Below, one piece after another: positions 44,003 to 53,871 of a stretch of DNA of 64,000 nt. The position numbers and the translations under genes were made by a program. How positions within the stretch are numbered: the first letter of the stretch is position 1; every line of letters starts with the position of its first letter. Source of the stretch: JBDSSS01 sp963764195 (GTDB taxonomy: Bacteria; Actinomycetota; Actinomycetes; Actinomycetales; Dermatophilaceae). The notes under the pieces were generated by a model, which was not told the DNA's origin, did no database searches, and was given only the letters and a program-made list of their open reading frames with translations. Location of the stretch: positions 1 through 64,000 of the forward strand of contig CAVXRG010000003.1 of assembly GCA_963764195.1 (NCBI GenBank), written 5' to 3'.

Positions 44003-44685
44003 CAGAGTCTCCAGTCGACGGCGGGCGAGCCCTGCTGGGCGAGAAGGGCATTGGCTCGGCTGAACGGCCGTGAGCCGAAGAAGCCGTTGCGCGCCGACAG
44101 CGGTGACGGGTGGGCGCTCTCGATGCGGGGCACGTCACCGAGCAGCGGCGCCAGCGACTTCGCCTGGCGGCCCCAGAGGATCGCGACGAGCGGGCCGCCG
44201 CGCGCGGCGAGGGCGCGGATGGCCTGGTCGGTGACCGTCTCCCAGCCCTTGCCCTGGTGGCTCGCGGAGGCACCGGGCATCACGGTGAGCACCCGGTTGA
44301 GCAGCATGACGCCGCCCTCGAACCACGGGGAGAGGTCGCCGTGGTCCGGGGCGGGCAGGCCGAGGTCGGTGCCGAGCTCGGCGTAGATGTTCTGCAGCGA
44401 CCGAGGGACGGGCCGCACATCGGGGGCGACGCTGAAGCTGAGTCCGACCGGGTGACCGGGGGTCGGGTAGGGGTCCTGCCCGACGATGAGGACCCGGACG
44501 TCGTCCATCGGCCGGCTGAAGGCGCGGAGGACGGCGTCTCCAGAGGGCAGGTAGCCCCGGCCGTCGGCGATCTCGGTCCGGAGGAAGTCCCCGAGCTCGG
44601 CGAGGGTGTCGGCGACCGGCTCGAGCGCGGGCACCCACGACGCGTGGACGAGGTCGTGCAGCGGGGCGGCGGGGCGGGCGGTCAC
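44002..44685 (-). CDS. ung: Uracil-DNA glycosylase
   Basis: A 227-residue family 1 enzyme that removes uracil from DNA. VLIVGQDPYPTPGHPVGLSF holds the water-activating Asp in GQDPYP. GVMLLNRVLTVMPGASASHQ follows, and ESAHPSPLSARNGFFGSRPF holds the minor-groove loop (HPSPLSA). Length and motifs are normal. GTG at 44685 has GAGGGAC upstream; GTG at 44694 is an alternative. Confidence 0.96.
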   Translation of the reverse strand: MTARPAAPLHDLVHASWVPALEPVADTLAELGDFLRTEIADGRGYLPSGDAVLRAFSRPMDDVRVLIVGQDPYPTPGHPVGLSFSVAPDVRPVPRSLQNIYAELGTDLGLPAPDHGDLSPWFEGGVMLLNRVLTVMPGASASHQGKGWETVTDQAIRALAARGGPLVAILWGRQAKSLAPLLGDVPRIESAHPSPLSARNGFFGSRPFSRANALLAQQGSPAVDWRL

Positions 44686-44791
44686 GTCCCTCACGCTACC
44701 GCCGGCCCCTCGAGCGACCTCGGGCGAGGTGAGGTGAGGCCCCGGCCACGTCTCGGCATGTTCGACCCGGGCATGCGCAACAATCGGAGCG

Positions 44792-45952
44792 ATGAACACC
44801 ATCCTCCGCGGCCGCGCCCTCGTCGGCGATCACCTGCTCGATGACGTCGTCGTCACCGTCGACGGTGACCGGATCACCGACGTCACCGAGCTCTCCTCCG
44901 GCGCAGAGCCGCCCGTCGTCGCCGAGCAGCTCACGGGCACGATGGTGCCCGGTTACGTCGACCAGCACTGCCACGGCGGCGGCGGGACGGCCTTCACCGA
45001 CCTCGACCCCGACGCGGCCGCTGCGGCCGCACGCCACCTCCACGGCCGCGGCACGACGAGTCTCATCGCCAGCCTCGTCACGATGGGCCCCGACGACCTC
45101 GCCCGTGGCGTCGAGATCCTCGCCGATCTCGTCGACGACGGCCTCGTCGACGGCATCCACCTCGAGGGTCCCTGGCTGGCCGAGGCGCAGTGCGGCGCCC
45201 ATGACCCGACCCTGCTCCGCGACGCGGACCGAGCGGAGGTCGACCGGCTGATCACCCTCGGGCGCGGGCACATCCGGCAGGTCACCGTCGCCCCGGAGCG
45301 CGCGCACGGGCTCGACCTCGTGCGCTGGCTCACCGACGCGGGCGTGCACCCGGCGATCGGCCACACCTCCGCCGGCGCGGACACGGTCCGCGCCGCTGTC
45401 GCCGCCGGCGCCGACCTCGCCACCCACCTGTTCAACGGGATGGAGCCCTGGCACCACCGCACCCCCGGAGCCATCCCGATCCTGCTCAGCGCGGCCGCGA
45501 GGGGCGAGGTCACCCTCGAGCTCATCGCCGACGGTGTGCACCTCACCGACGACACGGTGCGGGCGATCATCGACCTCGTCGGCACGGGGCAGGTCTCCTT
45601 CATCTCCGACTCCATGGCGGCGGCCGGGGTCGGTGACGGGCACTTCGTGCTCGGCGGCCTCCCCGTCGTCGTCAGCGACGGCGTCGCCCGGCTCGAGCAC
45701 GACCCCGACGGGACGAGCCCCGGCTCGATCGCCGGCGGCACGAGCCACGTCGCCGACCTCGTGGCGCGCGCGGTCGCCGCCGGCCTCTCCCTGGAGCGCG
45801 CGGCCGTCCCCGCCACCGGCACGCCGGCTCGGGTGCTCGGGCTCGACGACCGCGGCCTGCTGCGGGCCGGTGCGCGCGCCGACCTGCTCGTCCTCGACGA
45901 CGACGCCCGCGTCACCCGGGTGATGCGGGCCGGGGGCTGGCTGGCCGACTGA
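44792..45952 (+). CDS. nagA: N-acetylglucosamine-6-phosphate deacetylase
   Basis: A 386-residue amidohydrolase that removes acetate from GlcNAc-6-phosphate. Motifs in order are VPGYVDQHCHGGGG (metal HxH), DGIHLEGPWLAEAQCGAHDP (metal Glu), AIGHTSAGADTVR, DLATHLFNGMEPWHHR, ELIADGVHL and the catalytic Asp in SFISDSMAAAGV. It would work with the GlcNAc kinase and transporter at 52.8-59.0 kb, although the genes are separated by about 8 kb. Divergent from ung. Confidence 0.94.
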   Translation: MNTILRGRALVGDHLLDDVVVTVDGDRITDVTELSSGAEPPVVAEQLTGTMVPGYVDQHCHGGGGTAFTDLDPDAAAAAARHLHGRGTTSLIASLVTMGPDDLARGVEILADLVDDGLVDGIHLEGPWLAEAQCGAHDPTLLRDADRAEVDRLITLGRGHIRQVTVAPERAHGLDLVRWLTDAGVHPAIGHTSAGADTVRAAVAAGADLATHLFNGMEPWHHRTPGAIPILLSAAARGEVTLELIADGVHLTDDTVRAIIDLVGTGQVSFISDSMAAAGVGDGHFVLGGLPVVVSDGVARLEHDPDGTSPGSIAGGTSHVADLVARAVAAGLSLERAAVPATGTPARVLGLDDRGLLRAGARADLLVLDDDARVTRVMRAGGWLAD

Positions 45953-46000
45953 CCGTGGTGGGGATCCGTGACGGTCCTCGAGGGTCGTTAGGCTCGGACG

Positions 46001-46648
46001 GTGACGTCCCCCCGCTGGTCCACCGCCGTCTTCGACCTCGACGGCACCCTCGCCGACACCATCGGCCTCATCGTCGAGTCCTACCAGCACGCCTTCCGGA
46101 CCGTGCTCGGCCACGAGGAGGACCCGGCGCTGATCCGGTCGTGGATCGGCCGACCGCTCATCGGCGCCTTCCGCGACCACTCGCCGGAGCAGGCTGACGA
46201 GCTCTATGAGACCTACCTCACGTGGAACGCGGAGAACACCGAGCGACTCATCCGCGGCTTCGACGGGGTCCGTGAGGTGCTCGCCGACGTCGCCGCCGCC
46301 GGGGTGCGGGTCGGGGTCGCCACCTCCAAGCGCCGCGTCTCCGCGCGGCAGGCGATGGACCTGCTCGGCCTGACCGAGCACGTCGAGGTGCTCGTCGCCA
46401 TGGAGGACACCGACAAGCACAAGCCGGACCCGACGCCGCTGCGCCTCTGCCTCGACCGGATGAGCCGGTCCTCGAGCGATGCCGTCTACGTCGGCGATGC
46501 CGTCGTCGACGTCGTCGCGGGCAAGGCCGCCGGGATGGACACCATCGCCGTGACCTGGGGCGCCGGTCTGCCCGAGCCGCTCGAGCAGGTCCGCCCGACC
46601 GTCATCGCCGCGACGGCCGACGAGCTGCGCGCCGCCCTCATCGGCTGA
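46001..46648 (+). CDS. HAD-superfamily phosphatase, PGP/PpaX-like
   Basis: A 215-residue phosphatase. Motif I is TAVFDLDGTLADT, motif II is VGVATSKRR and motif III/IV is DKHKPDPTPL, then YVGDAVVDVVAGKAAGM. A helical cap domain spans about residues 20-85. These fit phosphoglycolate/pyrophosphate-type phosphatases, but the natural substrate cannot be read from sequence. The GTG start is 48 bases after the nagA stop, so it may be in the same transcript. Confidence 0.9.
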   Translation: MTSPRWSTAVFDLDGTLADTIGLIVESYQHAFRTVLGHEEDPALIRSWIGRPLIGAFRDHSPEQADELYETYLTWNAENTERLIRGFDGVREVLADVAAAGVRVGVATSKRRVSARQAMDLLGLTEHVEVLVAMEDTDKHKPDPTPLRLCLDRMSRSSSDAVYVGDAVVDVVAGKAAGMDTIAVTWGAGLPEPLEQVRPTVIAATADELRAALIG

Positions 46649-46835
46649 GCGGAGGGGGCCCAGCGGCATACCCCGTCGAGCCGAAGCTGGTCGGTAGTGG
46701 AACCCCACCGACGACTCGATCGGGCTGACCCGGGCCTGCCAGGTGTGGGCCCGCGATGGCCTGACGGTGAGGCCGCTGTGACGGCTGGGGCGGGCGTTCC
46801 CCGTGGTCCTTCAGCGCCGGCGTGACACCCGGCGG

Positions 46836-46869
46836 CCCAAATGACACCCCTGTCATTTGGGACTATGGT
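46836..46869 (+). promoter_or_regulatory. Promoter with overlapping 11-base inverted repeat
   Basis: CCCAAATGACA (46836-46846) and TGTCATTTGGG (46851-46861) are perfect arms around CCCC. ATGACA (46841-46846) would be a -35 element, 17 bases from a -10 TATGGT (46864-46869). The -35 and spacer are inside the inverted repeat, so a dimeric repressor binding it would block transcription of the DUF3263 gene that starts at 46936. Confidence 0.55.
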
Positions 46870-46935
46870 TTGAGCGGGGCCGAGCGAGGCCAGGCCTCCC
46901 GCAGCAGCCAGACAGCAGCACCGAAGACAGGGACG

Positions 46936-47232
46936 ATGAACACAGACCACGCCGCCGACACGTCGCGACCGCAGTCCGCGCCGGCGCTCAGCGACCGCGA
47001 CGTCGAGATCCTCGGCTTCGAGCGCCAGTGGTGGAAGTACGCCGGCTCGAAGGAGCAGGCCATCAAGGAGCTCTTCGACATGAGCTCCACCCGCTACTAC
47101 CAGGTGCTCAACGCGCTGCTCGACAACCCGGCCGCCCTCGAGGCCGACCCGATGCTGATCAAGCGCCTGCGCCGGATGCGGTCGAGCCGACAGCGCGCCC
47201 GCACGAGCCGGCGCCTCGGCATCAACGTCTGA
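46936..47232 (+). CDS. DUF3263 protein
   Basis: A 98-residue protein of an actinobacterial family. LSDRDVEILGFERQWWKYAG, then SKEQAIKELFDMSSTRYYQV, then LNALLDNPAALEADPMLIKR. The centre is a helix-turn-helix (QAIKELFDMSSTRYYQVLN), and the end is arginine-rich (RQRARTSRRLG), so it probably binds DNA. ATG has AGGGACG upstream. It has its own promoter with an inverted repeat, which could be a site of autoregulation. Confidence 0.9.
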   Translation: MNTDHAADTSRPQSAPALSDRDVEILGFERQWWKYAGSKEQAIKELFDMSSTRYYQVLNALLDNPAALEADPMLIKRLRRMRSSRQRARTSRRLGINV

Positions 47233-47313
47233 GCCCGACCTCAGCCTGACCTCAGGGTGGCTCGGGTCGTCGACCGGGGGCCGTGACCGGGCCCGACGTG
47301 GTTCACTTCCCCC

Positions 47314-47778
47314 ATGGCCGAGGTCACGATCCGCCGGGCGGGTAGCGAGGACGCGTTGGTCGTCGCCGCCCTGCACCTCCAGTTCGCCATCTCTCTCGGC
47401 ATGGCTCCGGAGCCGGGCTATCTCGACCGTTTCGTCGACGCCTGGCTCGCCGACCGCCCGGACCGGCCGACGTGGATCGCCGAGAGCCGCGGCGAGCACG
47501 CGGGTCTGCTCGCGACCCAGCGGATCCGAGCCCTGCCATGGCCCGGTCGCCCCGACGTCAGCTGGCTGCACGTCGCCGGCCTCTTCGTCGCCCCGGGGCA
47601 TCACGACCGTGGCGTCGGCCGGGGCCTCACCGAGGCGGTGATCGAGTGGGCGCGGAGCACCGACGTCAAGTGGGTCCGGATCAACGCACCCGACGAGCGG
47701 GCCCAGGGCTTCTACGAGCGGCTCGGCTTCCGCTCGCCGGGCCGGTTGATGGAGTTCGACCTGAGGGACCTGTCGTGA
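47314..47778 (+). CDS. GNAT N-acetyltransferase
   Basis: A 154-residue acetyltransferase. The acetyl-CoA site is LFVAPGHHDRGVGRGLTEAV (R/Q-x-x-G-x-G/A form), followed by INAPDERAQGFYERLGFRSP, the usual C-terminal strand and helix. Substrate unknown. Its stop overlaps the GTG of the P1-family peptidase. Confidence 0.88.
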   Translation: MAEVTIRRAGSEDALVVAALHLQFAISLGMAPEPGYLDRFVDAWLADRPDRPTWIAESRGEHAGLLATQRIRALPWPGRPDVSWLHVAGLFVAPGHHDRGVGRGLTEAVIEWARSTDVKWVRINAPDERAQGFYERLGFRSPGRLMEFDLRDLS

Positions 47779-48839
47779 CGGCCGGGCCCGGGGCGACCAA
47801 CTCCCTCGTCGACGTCGCCGGTCTCCGGGTCGGCCACACGAGCCTCGGCGAGCCGGGCTGGCTCACCGGTGTGACCGTCGTCGTGGCGCCCGAGGGTGGG
47901 GCCGTCGCCGGCGTCGACGTGCGCGGCGGGGGCCCCGGGACCCGTGAGACCGACCTGCTCGACCCGCGCAACCTCGTCGACCGGGTCAACGCCGTCGTCC
48001 TCGCTGGCGGCTCGGCCTTCGGCCTCGCCGCGGCCGACGGCGTGATGGACGGCCTGCTCGCCGACGGCCTCGGCTGGCCGATGGGGGTCCCCGGCCAGGT
48101 CGTGCCGATCGTGCCGACGGCCGTCCTCTTCGACCAGGGTCGCGGCGGGGGCTGGGGCCGCCACCCGCGAGCGGCCGACGGGCGAGCGGCATACGACTCT
48201 GCCTCGGACGTGGCGGTCGCGCAGGGCAACGTCGGAGCCGGCCTCGGCGCCAAGGCCGGCGGCTTCAAGGGCGGGATCGGCTCGGCGAGCGTCGTGCTCG
48301 AGTCCGGCGCCACCGTCGCTGCGCTCATCGCCGTCAACGCGGTCGGCTCCGCCGTCGACCCGGCGAGCGGCCTGCCGTATGCCGTCGGGCTGGGTCTCGC
48401 GGACGAGTTCGCCGACGTCGGGGTGCCGAGCGACGCCGACCTCGCCGCCTCGAGGTCGCTGGCGCAGGGCTGGCCCGGTCCGGCCGAGGCGCGGCCCGGG
48501 CTGGCCACGACGATCGGCGTCATCGCCACGGACGTCTCGCTGACGAAGGCGCAGTGCCAGAAGATGGCCGGGATCGGCCACGACGGCTACGCCCGGGCGC
48601 TCAAGCCGGTGCACACCCTCTTCGACGGTGACACCCTCTTCGCCCTCTCGACGGGGCAGCGGCCGGCGCCGGACCCGTTCGGTCAGACGATGCTGATGGA
48701 GGCCGCCGCGGACTGCGTGGCGCGGGCCATCGTGCACGCCCTGCTCGCGGCCGAGTCGGTCGACCGCAGCGCCGAGGGCGGGATCGTGCTGCGGTCCTGG
48801 CGCGACGCCTTCCCGTCGGCGGCCCGCCTCCGGAGCTGA
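47775..48839 (+). CDS. P1-family (DmpA/NylC-like) self-processing peptidase
   Basis: A 354-residue Ntn-type hydrolase. DVAGLRVGHTSLGEPGWLTG is the family opening, and VVLAGGSAFGLAAADGVMDG is a conserved glycine-rich block. AGGFKGGIGSASVVLESGAT contains the autoprocessing site with the nucleophile Ser (GIGSAS). Relatives cleave D-amino peptides or cyclic and linear amides. The GTG start overlaps the GNAT stop. A decayed AbiEi-like fragment follows immediately. Confidence 0.88.
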   Translation: MTAGPGATNSLVDVAGLRVGHTSLGEPGWLTGVTVVVAPEGGAVAGVDVRGGGPGTRETDLLDPRNLVDRVNAVVLAGGSAFGLAAADGVMDGLLADGLGWPMGVPGQVVPIVPTAVLFDQGRGGGWGRHPRAADGRAAYDSASDVAVAQGNVGAGLGAKAGGFKGGIGSASVVLESGATVAALIAVNAVGSAVDPASGLPYAVGLGLADEFADVGVPSDADLAASRSLAQGWPGPAEARPGLATTIGVIATDVSLTKAQCQKMAGIGHDGYARALKPVHTLFDGDTLFALSTGQRPAPDPFGQTMLMEAAADCVARAIVHALLAAESVDRSAEGGIVLRSWRDAFPSAARLRS

Positions 48840-48841
48840 CC

Positions 48842-49312
48842 GAGGCGGAACCGGCCGCCCTGGCCACCAACCGCCGTCTGCCGCACCGCCGGCTGCTCCT
48901 GTCCGTCGTCGACGAGGCGGCCGCGGGGGTCCGATCGGTCCTCGAGCACCGCTACCGGACCCGGGTCGAGCTGCCGCACGGGCTGCCGACGGGGCAACGG
49001 CAGCGGCGGGTCCGGCTCGGGCGGTCGACCGCCTACCGGGACGTCGAGTACCGCGGGCCGGGCGTCGGGCGTGGGCTGGTCGTCGAGCTGAACGGTCGGC
49101 TCGGGCACGAAGCCGCCCTGGACCGGTGGGCCGACCTCGACCGGGACCTCGCGGCGACCCTCGCCGGTGACCTCACCGTGCGCCTCGGTTGGGGGCAGGT
49201 CATGACGCAGGGCCGGCTTGCCCGCGCGGTGGCCCGGTTGCTGCTGGCCCGGGGCTGGCAGGGGCGGCCCCACCCGTGCTGCCCGGTCTGTGAGCTGACG
49301 GAGCTGTCCTGA
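48842..49312 (+). pseudogene. Truncated AbiEi/DUF559-like protein (C-terminal fragment)
   Basis: A 156-codon frame with no start codon reads LATNRRLPHRRLLLSVVDEA, VRSVLEHRYRTRVELPHGLP, GLVVELNGRLGHEAALDRWA, DLDRDLAATLAGDLTVRLGW and ends CCPVCELTELS. This is the C-terminal restriction-endonuclease-like domain of actinobacterial AbiEi/DUF559 proteins (VELDGRLGHxxxxxRWxDLxRD; the catalytic-type D is N here). The N-terminal half is missing, since the frame starts directly after the peptidase stop. It is a relic. Confidence 0.7.
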
Positions 49313-49335
49313 GCCCGTCGCCCGGCCGCGTCGCC

Positions 49336-49370
49336 GGAGATCTTCCGGCGCCTGGTGCCGGAGGATCTCC
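49336..49370. terminator. Terminator hairpin
   Basis: GGAGATCTTCCGGC (49336-49349) pairs with GCCGGAGGATCTCC (49357-49370) across 14 bases with one G-T pair and a 7-base loop. It lies between the AbiEi-like fragment and the converging MBL hydrolase gene. Confidence 0.75.
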
Positions 49371-49399
49371 ACTGATGGGGACCAGCGGTCGGGGACGGC

Positions 49400-50263
49400 T
49401 CAGCTGAGGGGGCGGAACTGCTCCCAGCCGCGCCGGAACGCCGACTCGAGCCAGGCGGCCGGGTAGGGCAGCCGGGGATCCGGCTCGGCGAGGGCCTGCT
49501 CCACCGTGAGCCCGGCGGTCCGGCGCTCGCGGATCACGGCACCCACCGCGGCGATGTCGTCGCGTTGCCGCTCGACGAAGTCGGCGCTGACGGGCCGGCC
49601 GTGACCGGGCACGACGACGGTCGCCGTGTCGGCCCAGACGAGGTGCGAGGTGAGGGTGTCGGCCCACTCGAGCGGCCAGCAGTCGCCGCCGAACGAGGGG
49701 TGGGCCGACTCCTCGACGAGGTCGCCGAGGAAGAGGGCGGAGGTGTCGGGCACGAGCACGGCGATGTCGCCGTTGGTGTGGCCGCGGCCGGCATACGTCA
49801 TCGTCACGCAGCGGTCGCCGAGGTCGATCGAGGCACTGCTGCCGAAGGTCCGGTCGGGGCCGCGGACCGCGGTGGCGAGGACCTCCTCGACGTCGGCGGC
49901 GGTGTAGCCGAGCTCGGGATCATCGCCGGGGTCGGCCCGGAAGGCGGCCTTGATCCGCGCGGTGTCCGCCTCGATGGTGCGTCCGACGTTGTCGTGGGCG
50001 TGGATCGTCGCGCCCTCGAAGGCGGCGTTGCCGAAGGTGTGGTCGAAGTGGACGTGCGTGTTGACGACGTGGGTCACCTCGACGCCGCGCCCGAGCGCCC
50101 GGAGGTCTTCGACGACCCGCTCGCCCTGGGGCCCGCTCGCCCGGGTGTCGATGACGACGGCACCGTCCCGCCCGAGCACGAGCCCGACGTTGACGTCCCA
50201 CTGGGGGTAGCGGGCGACGAAGACGCGGTCCGCCACCTCGACGAACCCGCTCGCGTCGGCCAT
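49400..50263 (-). CDS. Metallo-beta-lactamase-fold hydrolase
   Basis: A 287-residue MBL-fold protein. VNTHVHFDHTFGNAAFEGAT provides the HxHxDH metal site, TYAGRGHTNGDIAVLV the next His, LFLGDLVEESAHPSFGGDCW the bridging Asp, and VVVPGHGRPVS the last His. All metal ligands of a two-zinc site are visible. It is cytoplasmic and has no signal. Substrate unknown; it resembles glyoxalase-II-like hydrolases. Divergent from the HIT gene. Confidence 0.92.
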   Translation of the reverse strand: MADASGFVEVADRVFVARYPQWDVNVGLVLGRDGAVVIDTRASGPQGERVVEDLRALGRGVEVTHVVNTHVHFDHTFGNAAFEGATIHAHDNVGRTIEADTARIKAAFRADPGDDPELGYTAADVEEVLATAVRGPDRTFGSSASIDLGDRCVTMTYAGRGHTNGDIAVLVPDTSALFLGDLVEESAHPSFGGDCWPLEWADTLTSHLVWADTATVVVPGHGRPVSADFVERQRDDIAAVGAVIRERRTAGLTVEQALAEPDPRLPYPAAWLESAFRRGWEQFRPLS

Positions 50264-50298
50264 CCGCCCACCGTAGTGCCGCGTGAGAGCCTGTGGCC

Positions 50299-50715
50299 AT
50301 GGACTGCGTCTTCTGCTCGATCGTCGCCGGTGACCTGTCGGCCGACGTCGTCCTCGACGAGCCGGACCTGCTGGGGTTCCTCGACCGTCGACCGGTCTTC
50401 AAGGGCCACGTCCTGCTCGTGCCGCGCGCCCACGTCGACACCCTGCTCGACCTCCCCGCAGCCCTGCACGCGCCCCTGCTCGGCGCCACCCAGCGCCTCG
50501 CCGCGGCCGTCGTCGGCGGTCTCGGCGCCCAGGGCAGCTTCGTCGCGATGAACAACGTCGTGAGCCAGTCGGTCCCGCACCTGCACGTCCACGTCGTCCC
50601 CCGCACGAAGGGGGACGGGCTGCGCGGCTTCTTCTGGCCCCGGACCAGCTACGCGGACACCGCCGAGGCCGCGCGGTATGCCGCTCGCCTCGCCGCCGTG
50701 CTCGAGCCGGCCTGA
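50299..50715 (+). CDS. HIT-family nucleotide hydrolase/transferase
   Basis: A 138-residue HIT protein. DCVFCSIVAGDLSADVVLDE has the CxxC start, GHVLLVPRAHVDTLLDLPAA follows, and the catalytic triad is SVPHLHVHVVPRTKGDGLRG (HxHxH). Such proteins hydrolyse AMP-linked nucleotides. ATG at 50299 begins the family sequence (MDCVFC). Confidence 0.93.
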   Translation: MDCVFCSIVAGDLSADVVLDEPDLLGFLDRRPVFKGHVLLVPRAHVDTLLDLPAALHAPLLGATQRLAAAVVGGLGAQGSFVAMNNVVSQSVPHLHVHVVPRTKGDGLRGFFWPRTSYADTAEAARYAARLAAVLEPA

Positions 50716-50821
50716 CCTCGGGGCCGGGCCCAGCGGCATACCTCTCGAACGCCTTGTGAGGGTGGGGTGGGTCGGGGGTGCTCGGGGGCGCAGGCCGTCC
50801 GCGGCCGTGAGCCCCCGAGGG

Positions 50822-50848
50822 TTTGCACTCTCCCCCTGCGAGTGCCAA
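50822..50848. promoter_or_regulatory. CIRCE element 1 (HrcA operator)
   Basis: TTTGCACTC, nine bases, GAGTGCCAA. It matches the CIRCE consensus TTAGCACTC-N9-GAGTGCTAA with two changes. HrcA bound here would repress the groEL gene in the absence of heat stress. Confidence 0.9.
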
Positions 50849-50856
50849 TAATGGCG

Positions 50857-50883
50857 TTAGCACTCTCGTCATGGGAGTGATAA
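50857..50883. promoter_or_regulatory. CIRCE element 2 (HrcA operator)
   Basis: TTAGCACTC, nine bases, GAGTGATAA. It differs from the consensus in one base. Starts eight bases after the first element, 122 bases before the groEL ATG. Two elements imply tight HrcA control. Confidence 0.92.
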
Positions 50884-51004
50884 TTCAGGGCCGTATGCCG
50901 AGGGTCCGGGTGACGCAGTGACGTGAGCTGCGAGAGCCGGGTCCGTCCGTCGCGGGCGTCATGCGGACCACCATCAACGTTTTCGTGTGGGAGGTACCAC
51001 CCGA

Positions 51005-52642
<1,638 letters not shown>

Positions 52643-52672
52643 GCCCGACCCGCACCACCTGAGCACTCGTCG

Positions 52673-52703
52673 AAGGGCGGCTCCCCGTTGGGGAGCCGCC
52701 CTT
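52673..52703 (+). terminator. groEL intrinsic terminator
   Basis: AAGGGCGGCTCCCC pairs perfectly with GGGGAGCCGCCCTT around a GTT loop, 30 bases after the groEL stop. A short T tract and the GTATGCCGC repeat (52708) follow. Confidence 0.88.
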
Positions 52704-52767
52704 TCGCGTATGCCGCTGTCCTTGCGCGCTGTGCCCGCGCTGTCGCTGCGGCTGCGAAGGCCGCCGT

Positions 52768-53775
52768 TCAGCGGAGCCGGGCGAGCGAGGCGGTGATCCG
52801 GGCGAAGACCGTGGCGTCGACGACGACGCCGGCCCGGCGCAGTGCGATGACCGCCGCGCCGGCGAGCCCGTCCGGCACGAGGACAAGGGAGCCGGGGTTG
52901 CCGAGGTCGGCGAGGAAGGCCGACAGCACGTCGCGCACCGATGACTGGTGGGCCAGGACGCTGCCACCGAGCACGACCGGCCCGCGCAGCTCCGGGGTGA
53001 CGACAGCGGACAGCGTCCGCGCGAGCAGGCGGCCCGCACGGTCGACGATCTCTGAGGCGACCCCGTCACCCTCGGGCGAGAGCGCGGCCTCGAAGGCGAG
53101 GGGCGCGAAGCGGGCGAGCGCCACCGGAGGCAGGTCGTAGACGCGCTCGACGAGGCCGGGCAGGAGGCCGTCGTGGTCGCGGGCCCACCCGGTACCGGTC
53201 CCCGGCAGGGACAGGGCGCCGAGCAGGAGCGGGGTCATGGCGGTGGCCGCGGCGCGGCCGTCGAGCTCGGCGGCGACGGCGCGCACCACCTCGCGGCCGA
53301 CCCAGAAGCCGGAACCGTCGTCGCCGAGGAGCCAGCCGAGACCGTCCGAGATCGCCACGACGTCGCCGTCGGCCACCCGGACCGCCGCGGCCCCCGTGCC
53401 CGAGACCATCGCGTAGCCGTCCGGTTCGAAGGTCCCGGAGCAGTAGAGCGCCAGCAGGTCCTTCTCGACGAGCGGGGTGGCGGCGACACCGAGGGGGAGC
53501 AGGGCGGAGCGGACGCCGGTGCCGGACGCGTCCACTCGGCCCTCGGCGCTGCCCCCGGCCATGGCGACGGCGGTCGTGCCGATGGCGGAGCCGGGCAGAC
53601 CGGCGGCGTCGAGGGCCTCGGCCGTGGCGGCTCGCAGCGAGGCGGCGGCCACGGTCGGCCCGGACGAGATCGGGTTGCCGCTGCCGGACCGACCGAGCCC
53701 GAGGCACTCACCGGCCTCCGTGACGACGACGGCCCGGGTGGAGGTGCCGCCGGCGTCGATGCCGAGGTGGGCCAT
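52768..53775 (-). CDS. BadF/BadG-family N-acetylglucosamine kinase
   Basis: A 335-residue ASKHA-fold sugar kinase. Phosphate-1 is LGIDAGGTSTRAVVV, and SDGLGWLLGDDGSGFWVGRE and VVLGGSVLAHQS are the typical BadF-type blocks. It would phosphorylate GlcNAc to GlcNAc-6-P, the substrate of NagA. The substrate is inferred from adjacent regulator, SIS and ABC genes. Divergent from the MurR/RpiR-like gene. ATG at 53775 begins MAHLGIDAGGTS. Confidence 0.85.
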   Translation of the reverse strand: MAHLGIDAGGTSTRAVVVTEAGECLGLGRSGSGNPISSGPTVAAASLRAATAEALDAAGLPGSAIGTTAVAMAGGSAEGRVDASGTGVRSALLPLGVAATPLVEKDLLALYCSGTFEPDGYAMVSGTGAAAVRVADGDVVAISDGLGWLLGDDGSGFWVGREVVRAVAAELDGRAAATAMTPLLLGALSLPGTGTGWARDHDGLLPGLVERVYDLPPVALARFAPLAFEAALSPEGDGVASEIVDRAGRLLARTLSAVVTPELRGPVVLGGSVLAHQSSVRDVLSAFLADLGNPGSLVLVPDGLAGAAVIALRRAGVVVDATVFARITASLARLR

Positions 53776-53795
53776 CGTTACCGATTCGATATTGC

Positions 53796-53832
53796 TCAAC
53801 GCGTTGACCTCACCGGAGATTTGGGAAATATT
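53796..53832. promoter_or_regulatory. Divergent control region with palindrome and promoter-like elements
   Basis: A perfect 12-base palindrome, TCAACGCGTTGA, is at 53796-53807. TTGACC (53804-53809) could be a -35 and AATATT (53827-53832) a -10, 17 bases apart, for the rightward regulator gene. A near-palindrome GGAAATATTTTC (53824-53835) overlaps that -10. Both symmetric sites could be operators for the encoded MurR/RpiR-like protein or another amino-sugar regulator. Confidence 0.45.
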
Positions 53833-53871
53833 TTCATTCAGGACACCCGACGAGTGAGATGAATTTTCACA

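Noticed and set aside
44696..46708. Long minus-strand frame opposite nagA and the HAD gene
   Set aside because: Glycine/valine/aspartate-rich antisense shadow; nagA motifs are intact on the plus strand.
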